Source: Leptospiraceae bacterium (GTDB taxonomy: Bacteria; Spirochaetota; Leptospiria; Turneriellales; Turneriellaceae). Taken from it: a stretch of DNA of 37,067 nt. The notes under the pieces are model-generated. The model was not told the DNA's origin and ran no database searches. It worked only from the letters and a program-made list of their open reading frames with translations. The translations under genes and the position numbers were made by a program. Each line of letters begins with the position of its first letter. The stretch's first letter is position 1. The stretch spans positions 1-37,067 of the forward strand of contig JAGRNJ010000031.1 in assembly GCA_020440825.1 (NCBI GenBank), in the 5' to 3' direction. This document shows positions 17,878-25,714 of the stretch, piece after piece.

Positions 17878-17949
17878 ACAAAATCAAAAACGCGAAAACC
17901 AAAAAAGAGAACAGACCAGAGAAAACCGACAAAAAAACACAATGGTTTC

Positions 17950-18579
17950 TTAAAGGCCGATCTTCTTATCTTCAATCGAAAGAACCTTTTCTTTGAGATC
18001 CTGTAATACTTTTCTCAAAAATTGGGTGCGTTCAGGCTGACTGTCTGTTGCCCTTTTTAATCGCTCGCGAAGCACTGTCATCTCATTCCAGTCTTGAAGC
18101 TGTTCGTCAGGCAGAATTGTCTGCAAAGTTCTCGACAATATCGACGACAAGCCTGCAAACTTTCCCTGGGTAGAAACAGCAATACGCCATGGTCCTTTGC
18201 GTACCACTGATGCAGAATAAAAATCACAGTAAACGGGGTCATCCACTACATTCAACAGGATATTCTTTCTGGTCGCGTATGCTCGCAGGCGTTCATTGAT
18301 TTTTTTATCACCAATCGCAACATACACCATGAATTTTTTGAGCAGATCCCGTTTGCGAATTTTTCTCAACTTCAGTTTTATTTTACCCTGCCCGGCAAGT
18401 TCGCGAATTTCAGGAATTGCCTGCAAAGAAATGACCTGAATATCTGCCTGCGCCAGTAGCAGACCTTCTATTTTTTCAAGAGCAACCATGCCGGCCCCCG
18501 CGACGAGAACCGGCCTCTTGTGCAGTTTTAAAAACACAGGCAGAAGTTCGCTAGAGGGTTTTTCAGTATCAGATAACAA
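17950..18579 (-). CDS. Precorrin-2 dehydrogenase/sirohydrochlorin ferrochelatase (Met8/CysG N-terminal type)
   Basis: 209 residues. Oxidises precorrin-2 to sirohydrochlorin with NAD and probably inserts iron to give sirohaem. The N-terminal Rossmann motif is VLVAGAGMVALEKIEGLL, equivalent to GGGxVAxRK of Met8/CysG. Family signatures LLNVVDDPVYCDF and the domain-2 segment IAVSTQGKFAGLSSILS are present. The frame starts with TTG at 18579 and overlaps the cobA gene by 11 bp. Last gene of the cysK-cysH-cysDN-cobA operon. The 72-bp spacer to cysI is strikingly A-rich on the plus strand. Confidence 0.9.
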   Translation of the reverse strand: MLSDTEKPSSELLPVFLKLHKRPVLVAGAGMVALEKIEGLLLAQADIQVISLQAIPEIRELAGQGKIKLKLRKIRKRDLLKKFMVYVAIGDKKINERLRAYATRKNILLNVVDDPVYCDFYSASVVRKGPWRIAVSTQGKFAGLSSILSRTLQTILPDEQLQDWNEMTVLRERLKRATDSQPERTQFLRKVLQDLKEKVLSIEDKKIGL

Positions 18580-19354
18580 TGCGGGGTTCTACCAGATGAG
18601 AATTCTGATGAGAGTTTCTTGCCGGCTCTTTTTGCCAGTCTGTCTTTAAACTGTAACCTATCATGATCAGGGCGGGCCCCCCATTCTCTCGCGGGTCTAC
18701 TGTGTGAATGGCTTTTGACAGCTCAAACCGGTAAATTTTTGATTTTGCAGTACCTGCATTTTCAATCATGACAAAAGGCAAATCGGGGTTTGCCCCGGCT
18801 TGAAAAAAGGCATTGGCAATTTCATTGAATCTCAGTGCACCCATGAAGACTACGATTGTTCCGGGATAGCTTGCCAGTCGTTGCATATCTTGTTCACTTT
18901 TTTTGTGCAGTTCATGGCCATTGATAATGCAGACACAATCAGAGACCGAACGCAACGTAACCGGAAGTGAAAAATCTGCTGCTGCCGCATTCAACGAACT
19001 TACTCCGGGTATGATTTCCCAGTCTATACCGGCAGAATGCAATGCCGATAGTTCTTCACCAAGGCGGCCAAAAATCGCACTGTCGCCGCCTTTCAGACGA
19101 ACTGTTTTTTTATTCTGCAAAGCAGATGAAATCATAAGCTGGTTAATTTCATTTTGAGTTGCCGAATGCGCTCCGCACCTTTTACCTACCCCGATACACC
19201 GGGCATTTGGCGAGATAATTTCAGAAAAAGAGGGTAAGTCAATCAGAGCATCATAGGCGACAACTTCAGCAGAGGCAAGCTCCCTTGCCCCTTTGAGAGT
19301 GAGGTAGTCAGCATGGCCGGGACCGGCCGAGATAAATATTACCCGGGCAGACAT
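18569..19354 (-). CDS. cobA: Uroporphyrinogen-III C-methyltransferase
   Basis: 261 residues. Methylates uroporphyrinogen III twice with AdoMet to precorrin-2, the first committed step to sirohaem. Signatures: FISAGPGHADYLTLKGARELASAEVV with the GxGPGDPxLLT-like start, VVYD-equivalent VVAYDALI, GKRCGAHSATQNEIN, VRLKGGDSAIFGRLGEE and PGVSSLNAAAA. The single-domain form (no Met8 domain) is complemented by the next gene, so together they equal CysG. The ATG follows the cysN stop immediately (TAA then ATG, zero gap). Confidence 0.95.
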   Translation of the reverse strand: MSARVIFISAGPGHADYLTLKGARELASAEVVAYDALIDLPSFSEIISPNARCIGVGKRCGAHSATQNEINQLMISSALQNKKTVRLKGGDSAIFGRLGEELSALHSAGIDWEIIPGVSSLNAAAADFSLPVTLRSVSDCVCIINGHELHKKSEQDMQRLASYPGTIVVFMGALRFNEIANAFFQAGANPDLPFVMIENAGTAKSKIYRFELSKAIHTVDPRENGGPALIMIGYSLKTDWQKEPARNSHQNSHLVEPRIVI

Positions 19355-20599
19355 TTAAAATCTCATAAAACCTGCACCGCTTGTGAGATTGGTCCCTTCA
19401 TCGATTAGAATAAACCCACCTGTGAAGCGGTTCTTTCGATAATCATCGGCAATTACCGCAGAGGCTGCACGAATTTTTACCAGCCCGATATCATTCATGG
19501 CCAACTCTTCGACCCCGCTGATATCTTCCAGGGTCGAAATATCTGTTTTGTAAACGATTTCAGAAATTCTTACCTTTACCCGGCGTGAATTCTGTTGCAA
19601 TAGAAATGTCGCTCCGGCTTTCAGTTTAGAAGAGCTCATCCAGCAGATGTTTGCTGTAATATCCTGGGTGGTTTCAGGCGCAGCCCCGGCATCGACTAAA
19701 AAGTCACCCCGGGAAATATCGAGATTGTCTTTCAAACGAATTGCGACTGACATCGGTGCAAAAGCTTCATCAATTTCCCCATTGTACACGTCGATGCCTT
19801 CAATCTCAGTTTCAAAACCAGCGGGCAAAACCATTACTTTCTGACCTTTGCGAAAAATACCACTGGCGATTGACCCTGCATAGGCACGGTAATCTGGGTG
19901 TTCTTGAGATTCAGGGCGGATGACATACTGCACGGGAAATCTTGGCGACTGCAGATTAATATCACTTTCAATATATACTTCTTCAAGGTGATGCAGAAGC
20001 GAGCGCCCTTCATACCAGGGCAGATTCTCAGACTTGTTCACCACATTATCACCTTTCAAGGCACTCACCGGAATAAAGCTGATATCCCGAATATTGAGCT
20101 TTGCCGAAAACTTTCTGAAATCTTCACAAATGGTTTCAAACGTTTCCTGCGACCAGTTGACCAGATCCATCTTGTTTACACAGACAACCAGGTGGGGTAT
20201 AGCCATCAGCGAGGCAATGATCGAATGCCGACGGGTCTGTTCAATAATTCCGGCCCGGGCATCAACAAGAATTATCATTAGATTTGCGGTTGAAGCACCC
20301 GTCACCATATTCCGGGTGTATTGTATATGACCGGGGGTATCTGCAATAATGAATTTTCGTTTCGGGGTCGAAAAGTATTTATAGGCAACATCAATTGTAA
20401 TGCCCTGTTCCCGTTCGGCCTTGAGACCATCGGTAAGCAGAGCCAGGTTGAAAAAATCATCGCCTTTTTTTAGACTGCTCTTTTCAACAGCTTCAATCTG
20501 GTCTTGCAGTAAACTGCGGCTGTCAAACAGCATGCGACCGATCAACGTACTTTTACCGTCATCGACACTGCCTGAAGTCAAAAATCGCAACAGTTCCAT
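19355..20599 (-). CDS. cysN: Sulfate adenylyltransferase subunit 1 (GTPase)
   Basis: 414 residues. The GTPase subunit of ATP sulfurylase couples GTP hydrolysis to APS synthesis by CysD. It shows an EF-Tu-like GTP domain with P-loop GSVDDGKST (10-18), switch II DTPGHIQYTRNM, and NKMD (VVCVNKMDLV), followed by two beta-barrel domains. There is no C-terminal APS kinase extension (CysC), consistent with the APS-type reductase encoded by cysH. The ATG overlaps the cysD stop (TAATG). Confidence 0.97.
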   Translation of the reverse strand: MELLRFLTSGSVDDGKSTLIGRMLFDSRSLLQDQIEAVEKSSLKKGDDFFNLALLTDGLKAEREQGITIDVAYKYFSTPKRKFIIADTPGHIQYTRNMVTGASTANLMIILVDARAGIIEQTRRHSIIASLMAIPHLVVCVNKMDLVNWSQETFETICEDFRKFSAKLNIRDISFIPVSALKGDNVVNKSENLPWYEGRSLLHHLEEVYIESDINLQSPRFPVQYVIRPESQEHPDYRAYAGSIASGIFRKGQKVMVLPAGFETEIEGIDVYNGEIDEAFAPMSVAIRLKDNLDISRGDFLVDAGAAPETTQDITANICWMSSSKLKAGATFLLQQNSRRVKVRISEIVYKTDISTLEDISGVEELAMNDIGLVKIRAASAVIADDYRKNRFTGGFILIDEGTNLTSGAGFMRF

Positions 20600-21504
20600 T
20601 AGAAGTATCCTCCGCGTTTTCTTTCTTCCATCGCAGCTTCTGAGCGTTTATCATCAATTCTGGAACCGCGTTCTGTTGTTTGAGCGGTGATGATCTCATC
20701 AATAATGGTACTGACATTGTCGGCATGTGATAACACTGCCGCAGTGCAGGTCATATCACCGACGGTACGAAACCGCACTGTCTTTTTCTCAACGGTTTCA
20801 TCGGCATCTCGATAAATATACTCTGAATCTGGGTACCAGAGTCCATCTCTGGAAAAAACATTTCTCTCATGAGAAAAATACAGTTTTGGCAGTTCAATAT
20901 TCTCTCGCTCAATGTAACGCCAGACATCGAGCTCGGTAAAATTGCTGATCGGGAAGACACGAACATTTTCGCCTTTCTGTATTTTCCCATTGAACAAATT
21001 CCACAGCTCTGGTCTTTGCAGGCGGGGTTCCCACTGCCCGAATTCATCTCTGACTGAAAAAATTCTCTCTTTTGCCCGGGCTTTTTCTTCATCCCGGCGC
21101 GCTCCGCCAATGCAGGCATCAAACTTCAGTTCTGCAATCGCATCGAGCAGGGTCACTGTCTGCAGAGCATTGCGACTTGCATGTTTCCCGGTTTCTTCTT
21201 TGACCCTGCCCTGGTCAATACTGTCTTGAACTTTTCTTACAATCAGGCGCTCACCGATTCTGTTTACCAGATTATCGCGGTAATCGAGCGCCTCTTGAAA
21301 ATTATGGCCGGTATCAATATGTACCAGCGGAAACGGAAATTTGCCCGGACGAAATGCCTTCAGGGCAAGATGCACCAGCAGAATCGAATCTTTCCCGCCT
21401 GAGAAGAGCAAGGCAGGGTTGTCAAACTGGGCTGCAGTCTCTCTCAAGATATATATCGCTTCTGCTTCAAGAGCGTCCAGGTAATCAAGATGATAAGATT
21501 TCAT
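20599..21504 (-). CDS. cysD: Sulfate adenylyltransferase subunit 2
   Basis: 301 residues of the PAPS-reductase/ATP pyrophosphatase superfamily. It makes adenosine 5'-phosphosulfate from ATP and sulfate. Seen: PP-loop LLFSGGKDSILLVHLA, FPLVHIDTGHNFQEALDYRD, CIGGARRDEEKARAKERIFS, FPISNFTELDVWRYIE and the C-terminal FRTVGDMTCT. Shine-Dalgarno GAAGAGG stands 5 nt before the ATG. The 63-bp gap after cysH carries a perfect 13-bp direct repeat (21517-21529 and 21534-21546). Confidence 0.97.
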   Translation of the reverse strand: MKSYHLDYLDALEAEAIYILRETAAQFDNPALLFSGGKDSILLVHLALKAFRPGKFPFPLVHIDTGHNFQEALDYRDNLVNRIGERLIVRKVQDSIDQGRVKEETGKHASRNALQTVTLLDAIAELKFDACIGGARRDEEKARAKERIFSVRDEFGQWEPRLQRPELWNLFNGKIQKGENVRVFPISNFTELDVWRYIERENIELPKLYFSHERNVFSRDGLWYPDSEYIYRDADETVEKKTVRFRTVGDMTCTAAVLSHADNVSTIIDEIITAQTTERGSRIDDKRSEAAMEERKRGGYF

Positions 21505-21516
21505 TTTTCCTCTTCA

Positions 21517-21546
21517 TTTTTCTTCTGCAATAGTTTTTCTTCTGCA
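21517..21546. repeat. 13-bp direct repeat in the cysH-cysD spacer
   Basis: The 13-mer TTTTTCTTCTGCA occurs twice, at 21517-21529 and 21534-21546 (period 17), just before the cysD Shine-Dalgarno. On the transcribed strand it reads TGCAGAAGAAAAA. It may be chance in a polypurine leader, or an RNA-binding or translation-enhancing element. Confidence 0.5.
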
Positions 21547-21567
21547 GATTATTTGTTGCGGTCAATT

Positions 21568-22305
21568 CTAATTCGCCGCATGTAATCCGCACTCTCTACC
21601 CGTATTCTGTTCCCACCACCAGCGACCTGAGCGAGGGTCATCACCCGGTTTTACCGGCGACGTGCATGGGGCACAGCCAATGCTGGGATAATTTTTTTTA
21701 TGCAATTCATTCACTGGTACAGAATGTTCTTGAATATATGATTCTAGCTCTTCATCTGTAAAATAAAACAGGGGATGAATTTTCAAAACATTATGATCTT
21801 CATCCAATTCAACAGGCAGCATTTCTGCACGGCCGGTGGACTGCGCCGCTCGTATGCCGGTTACCCAGATTTTCTGATTCTGTAGTGCCCTTTTTAATGG
21901 CTTTACCTTGCGAATAAAACAGCACTCTTTTCGATTTTCGACAGAATCAAAAAAACTGTAAGAACCTTTTTCTCTTACCAGAGTTTCAACATCCCCGGCT
22001 TCAGGAAAATACACCTTTATTTTGAGGGAATAGGCCTTGTTCGTCAAGTTGAGCAAATACTGGGTTTCTTCGAACAATCGCCCGGTATCTAATGAAAAGA
22101 TTTCAATTTTTTGAGCAAGGCCTGCAGTGGCGATCATCTCTGTTAAGACCTGGTCTTCTTTACCGAGACTGCTCGAAAAGACAACCTGCCCGGGAAAGCC
22201 TACAGCAGCTGATTGCAGCGCGGCGACACTATTGCCGGCTTTAATTTCAGCTGAAATTTTTTCTGCGATCAGATGAAATTCATCAGGAATCGCCGACATC
22301 ATCAA
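21568..22305 (-). CDS. cysH: Adenosine 5'-phosphosulfate (APS) reductase, [4Fe-4S] type
   Basis: 245 residues. Reduces APS to sulfite with thioredoxin or a similar donor. The PP-loop-like site is [12 protein letters not shown] and the sulfonucleotide region [11 protein letters not shown]. The paired cysteines Cys128-Cys129 and Cys211/Cys214 (GCAPC) are the iron-sulfur ligands that mark APS reductases and are missing from PAPS reductases. Cys239 in the ECGLH tail is the catalytic nucleophile. No APS kinase is needed or seen. The start overlaps the cysK stop (4 bp). Confidence 0.95.
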   Translation of the reverse strand: MMMSAIPDEFHLIAEKISAEIKAGNSVAALQSAAVGFPGQVVFSSSLGKEDQVLTEMIATAGLAQKIEIFSLDTGRLFEETQYLLNLTNKAYSLKIKVYFPEAGDVETLVREKGSYSFFDSVENRKECCFIRKVKPLKRALQNQKIWVTGIRAAQSTGRAEMLPVELDEDHNVLKIHPLFYFTDEELESYIQEHSVPVNELHKKNYPSIGCAPCTSPVKPGDDPRSGRWWWEQNTGRECGLHAAN

Positions 22306-23237
22306 CCTGCTACAATTGGCGGCTCACCGAACAAGCCATCGATCGATAAATATCGCTCACCGGTGTCATAATTAAATGTTAGAACCTTGCTGCCTTTCGC
22401 CAGATCGGGAAGTTTCTGGGCAACCGCTGCGAGAGACGCACCGCTCGATATACCCATAAATAAGCCCTCTTCTTTTGCAGCCCGGCGGGCATATTCAAAT
22501 GCACTTTCTTTCGTTACCTGCACAACCCCGTTCAATAGATTGGGCTTCATGATCGCGGGAATGAAGCCTGCACCAATTCCCTGAATAGGATGAGGGCCGG
22601 GTTTGCCACCACTCAACACGGGTGATGCTTCGGGTTCAACAGCAAATACCTTGAGTGAGGGCCATTTCTCTTTTAAGATTTCTGCCACACCGGTAATGTG
22701 GCCGCCCGTACCCACACCGGTAATGATTGCATCGAGACCATCGGGAAAGTCATTGATGATTTCCTGGGCAGTGGTACGTTTATGCACTTCAACGTTCGCT
22801 TCATTTTCAAATTGTTGAGGCATCCATGAACCCGGGGTTGCAGCAATCAGTTCATTAGCTCGTTCGATTGCACCTTTCATTCCCTTTTCTTTCGGGGTCA
22901 GGTCAAACTCAGCACCATAAGCAGACATGATCTTACGGCGTTCGATCGACATGCTCTCTGGCATAACCAGAATAACCCGATAGCCTTTAACGGCCGCAAC
23001 CAGCGAAAGCCCTACCCCGGTATTTCCTGAAGTGGGTTCAATAATAACGCCACCCGGTTTCAGTTTACCGCTGCGTTCGGCATCTTCAATCATCGCCAGA
23101 GCGATACGGTCTTTAATGCTGCCGCCCGGGTTCTGTCTTTCGAGCTTGATCCAGACTTCATAGTCATTGCCAAAAATTTTATTTATTCTCAAGTGGGGGG
23201 TATTGCCAATGGCATCTAACATAGTTTTAACTTTCAT
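22302..23237 (-). CDS. cysK: Cysteine synthase A (O-acetylserine sulfhydrylase)
   Basis: 311 residues. PLP enzyme that joins sulfide to O-acetylserine to give cysteine. Signatures: [12 protein letters not shown], the PLP lysine in [47 protein letters not shown] and [12 protein letters not shown] place the start at ATG 23237, directly behind a consensus Shine-Dalgarno AAGGAG with 7-nt spacing. A TTG-initiated frame reaching to 23345 would add 36 residues unlike the family and covers the regulatory leader. First structural gene of the operon cysK-cysH-cysD-cysN-cobA-met8, preceded by the poly-cysteine leader frame. Confidence 0.97.
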   Translation of the reverse strand: MKVKTMLDAIGNTPHLRINKIFGNDYEVWIKLERQNPGGSIKDRIALAMIEDAERSGKLKPGGVIIEPTSGNTGVGLSLVAAVKGYRVILVMPESMSIERRKIMSAYGAEFDLTPKEKGMKGAIERANELIAATPGSWMPQQFENEANVEVHKRTTAQEIINDFPDGLDAIITGVGTGGHITGVAEILKEKWPSLKVFAVEPEASPVLSGGKPGPHPIQGIGAGFIPAIMKPNLLNGVVQVTKESAFEYARRAAKEEGLFMGISSGASLAAVAQKLPDLAKGSKVLTFNYDTGERYLSIDGLFGEPPIVAG

Positions 23238-23250
23238 AATGATTCTCCTT

Positions 23251-23284
23251 GGTTTTGTATTAGAAAAAATTCCCGAGTGGGACA
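23251..23284 (-). promoter_or_regulatory. Possible attenuator hairpin between leader peptide and cysK
   Basis: On the transcript, just 3' of the leader stop codon, TCCC-ACTC-GGGA can fold into a 4-bp stem, followed at once by A and six T residues. This is a terminator-like arrangement, although the stem is short. The GGGAA arm could instead pair with an upstream UUCCC inside the leader frame (near 23363-23367), giving a candidate alternative fold. The cysK Shine-Dalgarno follows about 15 nt later. Functional attenuation is inferred. Confidence 0.4.
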
Positions 23285-23289
23285 GAGGT

Positions 23290-23412
23290 TCAACAACAGC
23301 AACAACAACAGATAGAAGTGCAGAATTCAGCAGAAATATGGTCAATATAAGCAGAATGCAAAATCTGGGAAGATTTCGCCGATTTTTCGCTTACCGAAAA
23401 ATTGATTTCCAT
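23290..23412 (-). CDS. Poly-cysteine leader peptide (40 aa, ends in six Cys)
   Basis: A short frame from ATG 23412 to TGA 23292-23290. It ends with codons TGT TGT TGT TGC TGT TGT TGA, six consecutive cysteines and the stop, and another Cys codon lies at position 31 ([12 protein letters not shown]). Its stop is 52 nt before cysK. Promoter -10 TATACT ends only 9 nt before the ATG, so the mRNA would begin at or within a few nt of the start codon; no Shine-Dalgarno is present, as in leaderless genes. Ribosomes would stall in the Cys run when Cys-tRNA is scarce, which could raise expression of the downstream cys operon. Poly-cysteine leaderless frames that respond to cysteine are described in mycobacteria; I know of none in spirochaetes. 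A short hairpin (8-bp stem, 23402-23382) lies within its 5' end. Alternative: a metal-binding micropeptide. Confidence 0.7.
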   Translation of the reverse strand: MEINFSVSEKSAKSSQILHSAYIDHISAEFCTSICCCCCC

Positions 23413-23421
23413 ATGCTGGGA

Positions 23422-23450
23422 AGTATATAAATTTTAAGATATGCCGTCAA
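23422..23450 (-). promoter_or_regulatory. Sigma70 promoter of the cys leader and cys operon
   Basis: Minus strand: -35 TTGACG (23450-23445, five of six), exactly 17-bp spacer, -10 TATACT (23427-23422, five of six). The expected start point is 23416-23413, one to four nt before the leader ATG at 23412. One of the two best promoters in the window; it places transcription so that the leader frame is the first thing translated. Confidence 0.7.
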
Positions 23451-23530
23451 TTATAAACAAGGTTATAAAACTCAAAGAGAAAAATCAATTTTAGACTGGT
23501 ATTGTATTCACAAAATTACAGTCAGCAGCA

Positions 23531-23553
23531 AACTCGGTGTTTTTTCCCGAGTT
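23531..23553. terminator. Inverted repeat after the DEAD-box helicase gene
   Basis: AACTCGG (23531-23537) and CCGAGTT (23547-23553) form a perfect 7-bp stem with a 9-nt loop, four bases after the helicase stop codon. On the helicase (minus) strand no T run follows the stem. Read on the plus strand, a T-rich stretch follows. It may be a 3'-end or stability hairpin rather than a classical intrinsic terminator. Confidence 0.45.
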
Positions 23554-23556
23554 AAA

Positions 23557-25044
23557 TTATTTCTTTTTTGAAGACTTGTTCGAAGACTTGCCGGGTGTCG
23601 GTTTGCCACCTGATTTTGCGCGGTTGCCAAAACTTTTACCACGAGGAGAAAAACCTCTCTTGCGATCCCGGGAACCGCCACGACCCCCGCGTTTTTCGTC
23701 TTGGCCGCCTTTTGCTGCCAGCGGCTCAATGTCTCTGCCCGATGTTCCCGATAAAGTATCTCGATAAAAATCTTGCAATAGTGCGCCGATAACGTATTCT
23801 GGGGTTGACAACTGCGTCAACTCTTCTGCAAGTTTTATATAATCGTCAGGAACAGTTTTGCCAAGCAGGGCGGAGACCCGTTCTTTCAACGAACTTCTAC
23901 GCGCCGCAATAACCTCTTTGAAAGTGGGCAGCGCTTTTCTTGAGAAGGTAAAGCCGGTTTCTCTTTCCATTCTGCGAAAGCGGGAAAAATCAGATGGGGA
24001 CACCAGAGTAATGGCAATACCGGTTTTGCCGGCCCGGGCTGTTCTACCAATTCTGTGTGTCAGGGCTTCGGCAGTATCAGGTACCGCATAGTTTACAACA
24101 TGTGTAAGATTCGATATGTCAATACCACGGGCAGCAACGTCAGTCGCTACCAGGGCTCCGCGCTGGCTGTTCTTAAACCAGCGCAATATTTTTTCTCTCT
24201 GTGCCTGGGAAAGATCACCATGCAGAGCTTCTGATACGAATCCTCTTTGTTGCAGGTTTCTGGCCAGCTCATCGGTATCCATTTTTGTGCGGCAGAAAAT
24301 GATGCCAAAAAAATCAGGATTAAATTCCAGAATCCGCGCCAGGGCATCCGGCTTGTCACTCGCATGCACTTCATATGCAATTCGCTCTGTGCGGTTTTCT
24401 TCTTTTGTTTCTGCCTTAACCTGTATGGTTACAGTGTTCTTCATATAGCCCTGCGCAATTTTTCGCAGGCGATCGGGCATGGTTGCCGAGAACAACAGGG
24501 TGCGGCGTTCTTCATTTGCCGATGAAAGTATTGCTTCAAGGTCTTCTTGAAATCCCATGTCGAGCATTTCATCTGCTTCATCTAACACTAAAAATTTCAG
24601 CTGGCTCAAGTTCAGACGCTTGCCCCGCACATGATCCAGTACCCTTCCCGGTGTGCCGACGACAATGGCCGGGTTTTTCTTCAAAGCCATGATTTGCGGA
24701 CGTATTGCCTGACCGCCATACACCGGAGCGAGCTGGTGGCGTCGTTTACCACGGAATGATTCAATCTCATTGCAGACCTGCAGGGCCAGTTCTCTGGTCG
24801 GGGTCAAGATAAGAGACTGCACAAAACCGGCAGACTCTTCACAAAGCTCGAGCAGTGGAATGCCAAAGGCAGCAGTTTTACCGGTTCCGGTTCTGGCTTT
24901 TGCGATAATATCTACATCGCTGGTCAATACTTTGGGAATTACTTCTGCCTGTATTGGGGTAGGTTCGGTGAAACCTTTTTGCTCAAGGGCAAGAAGTGTG
25001 ATCGGGGAGATTCCCAGACCAGCAAAAGTGGAATTGTTGTGCAT
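23557..25044 (-). CDS. DEAD-box ATP-dependent RNA helicase (CsdA/DeaD-like)
   Basis: 495 residues. Unwinds RNA duplexes, typically in ribosome assembly, mRNA decay or cold adaptation. All core motifs are visible: Q motif GFTEPTPIQ, motif I ARTGTGKT, PTRELALQ (Ia), TPGR (Ib), DEAD (II), SAT (III), ATDVAARGID (V) and HRIGRTARAG (VI). After the helicase core, a region of about 100 residues leads to a basic Gly/Arg/Lys/Ser-rich tail ending SSNKSSKKK, probably for nonspecific RNA binding. Single gene with GAGAG as a possible Shine-Dalgarno. Which E. coli paralogue it matches cannot be decided by eye. Confidence 0.95.
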   Translation of the reverse strand: MHNNSTFAGLGISPITLLALEQKGFTEPTPIQAEVIPKVLTSDVDIIAKARTGTGKTAAFGIPLLELCEESAGFVQSLILTPTRELALQVCNEIESFRGKRRHQLAPVYGGQAIRPQIMALKKNPAIVVGTPGRVLDHVRGKRLNLSQLKFLVLDEADEMLDMGFQEDLEAILSSANEERRTLLFSATMPDRLRKIAQGYMKNTVTIQVKAETKEENRTERIAYEVHASDKPDALARILEFNPDFFGIIFCRTKMDTDELARNLQQRGFVSEALHGDLSQAQREKILRWFKNSQRGALVATDVAARGIDISNLTHVVNYAVPDTAEALTHRIGRTARAGKTGIAITLVSPSDFSRFRRMERETGFTFSRKALPTFKEVIAARRSSLKERVSALLGKTVPDDYIKLAEELTQLSTPEYVIGALLQDFYRDTLSGTSGRDIEPLAAKGGQDEKRGGRGGSRDRKRGFSPRGKSFGNRAKSGGKPTPGKSSNKSSKKK

Positions 25045-25140
25045 TTATGATTCTCTCACCATTGTTGATTCGCGAGATGTGCCGTAAATACATTAAAAGT
25101 CAGAGTGCAGCCTCTCAATGAAATTACATGATTTTAAGTC

Positions 25141-25644
25141 TCAGCTTTTGAATTCCAGCAGGCGGGGAACCAGAACCCGGGTTTCGAGTTCGAGATGTTC
25201 ATGCAGATCCTGGTATAACTGCACGACTTTACGGTACAGTTTATGCAGGCGCGCTGAATCGGTCTTATCAGGGCCAAAATTTCTGGCAAGCTCAAGAATC
25301 TTGTGAACATCATCTTCATGATGATCATGCTGGGAGATCATTTCTGAAAGCACCGAGTCTGACTCGGCATTTTTCATGACCGCATGCGGGTCATCTGAAG
25401 TTGCAATTTCATCTATCAGCGGGAACAAAATATTTTCTTCTTCGTCCATATGGGCGTTCATTTTCGCTTTGAAACTATCCCAAATTGCGGCAAACTCTTT
25501 TACCGGTTGCTCTTCTCGAACATTTTGCAGCATGGTTGAAATATCATCCATTACGTCGCGGGCAAATGAGTGATGAGTCGCCACCAGATAACTGGTAACA
25601 CGGTTAAGTTCCAGATGACTGAAATCAGGTTCAAAGGCATTCAT
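25141..25644 (-). CDS. HHE/hemerythrin-like di-iron protein (RIC/YtfE-related)
   Basis: 167 residues of a four-helix bundle with hemerythrin-type iron ligands: HH (24-25), H65 with E69/E70 (HMDEEE), H106 (QHDHHED) and HEHLELE (148-154). This matches the C-terminal part of the RIC proteins (YtfE/ScdA), which repair iron-sulfur clusters or handle NO. The N-terminal Cys-containing ScdA domain is absent, so an oxygen- or NO-sensing role is also possible. The ATG at 25644 stands six nt after a -10-like box with no Shine-Dalgarno, suggesting a leaderless mRNA. Located beside iron-sulfur-rich cys genes but separately transcribed. Confidence 0.88.
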   Translation of the reverse strand: MNAFEPDFSHLELNRVTSYLVATHHSFARDVMDDISTMLQNVREEQPVKEFAAIWDSFKAKMNAHMDEEENILFPLIDEIATSDDPHAVMKNAESDSVLSEMISQHDHHEDDVHKILELARNFGPDKTDSARLHKLYRKVVQLYQDLHEHLELETRVLVPRLLEFKS

Positions 25645-25649
25645 TGGGT

Positions 25650-25678
25650 CTTTTACATAAAAAAAACTGGCGTGTCAA
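25650..25678 (-). promoter_or_regulatory. Candidate promoter giving a leaderless hemerythrin mRNA
   Basis: Minus strand: -35 TTGACA (25678-25673, perfect), 17-bp spacer with a T8 tract, -10-like TAAAAG (25655-25650, four of six), five nt, then the ATG at 25644. The expected transcription start coincides with the A of the start codon. Confidence 0.45.
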
Positions 25679-25714
25679 TACCAAGAACTACCTCAACAAA
25701 TACGTAGAAACCCC

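Noticed and set aside
22302-23345. Longer cysK with TTG start at 23345
   Set aside because: The extra 36 residues are unlike CysK, and the ATG at 23237 has a consensus AAGGAG. The region is explained by the poly-Cys leader in another frame.
23290-23412. Reading the poly-Cys peptide as a metallothionein-like metal-binding micropeptide
   Set aside because: Not excluded, but its position right behind a promoter and just before cysK, with Cys codons at the very end, fits a leader peptide better.
23531-23553. Calling the AACTCGG/CCGAGTT repeat a standard intrinsic terminator
   Set aside because: No T run follows the stem on the helicase strand; recorded only as a candidate hairpin.
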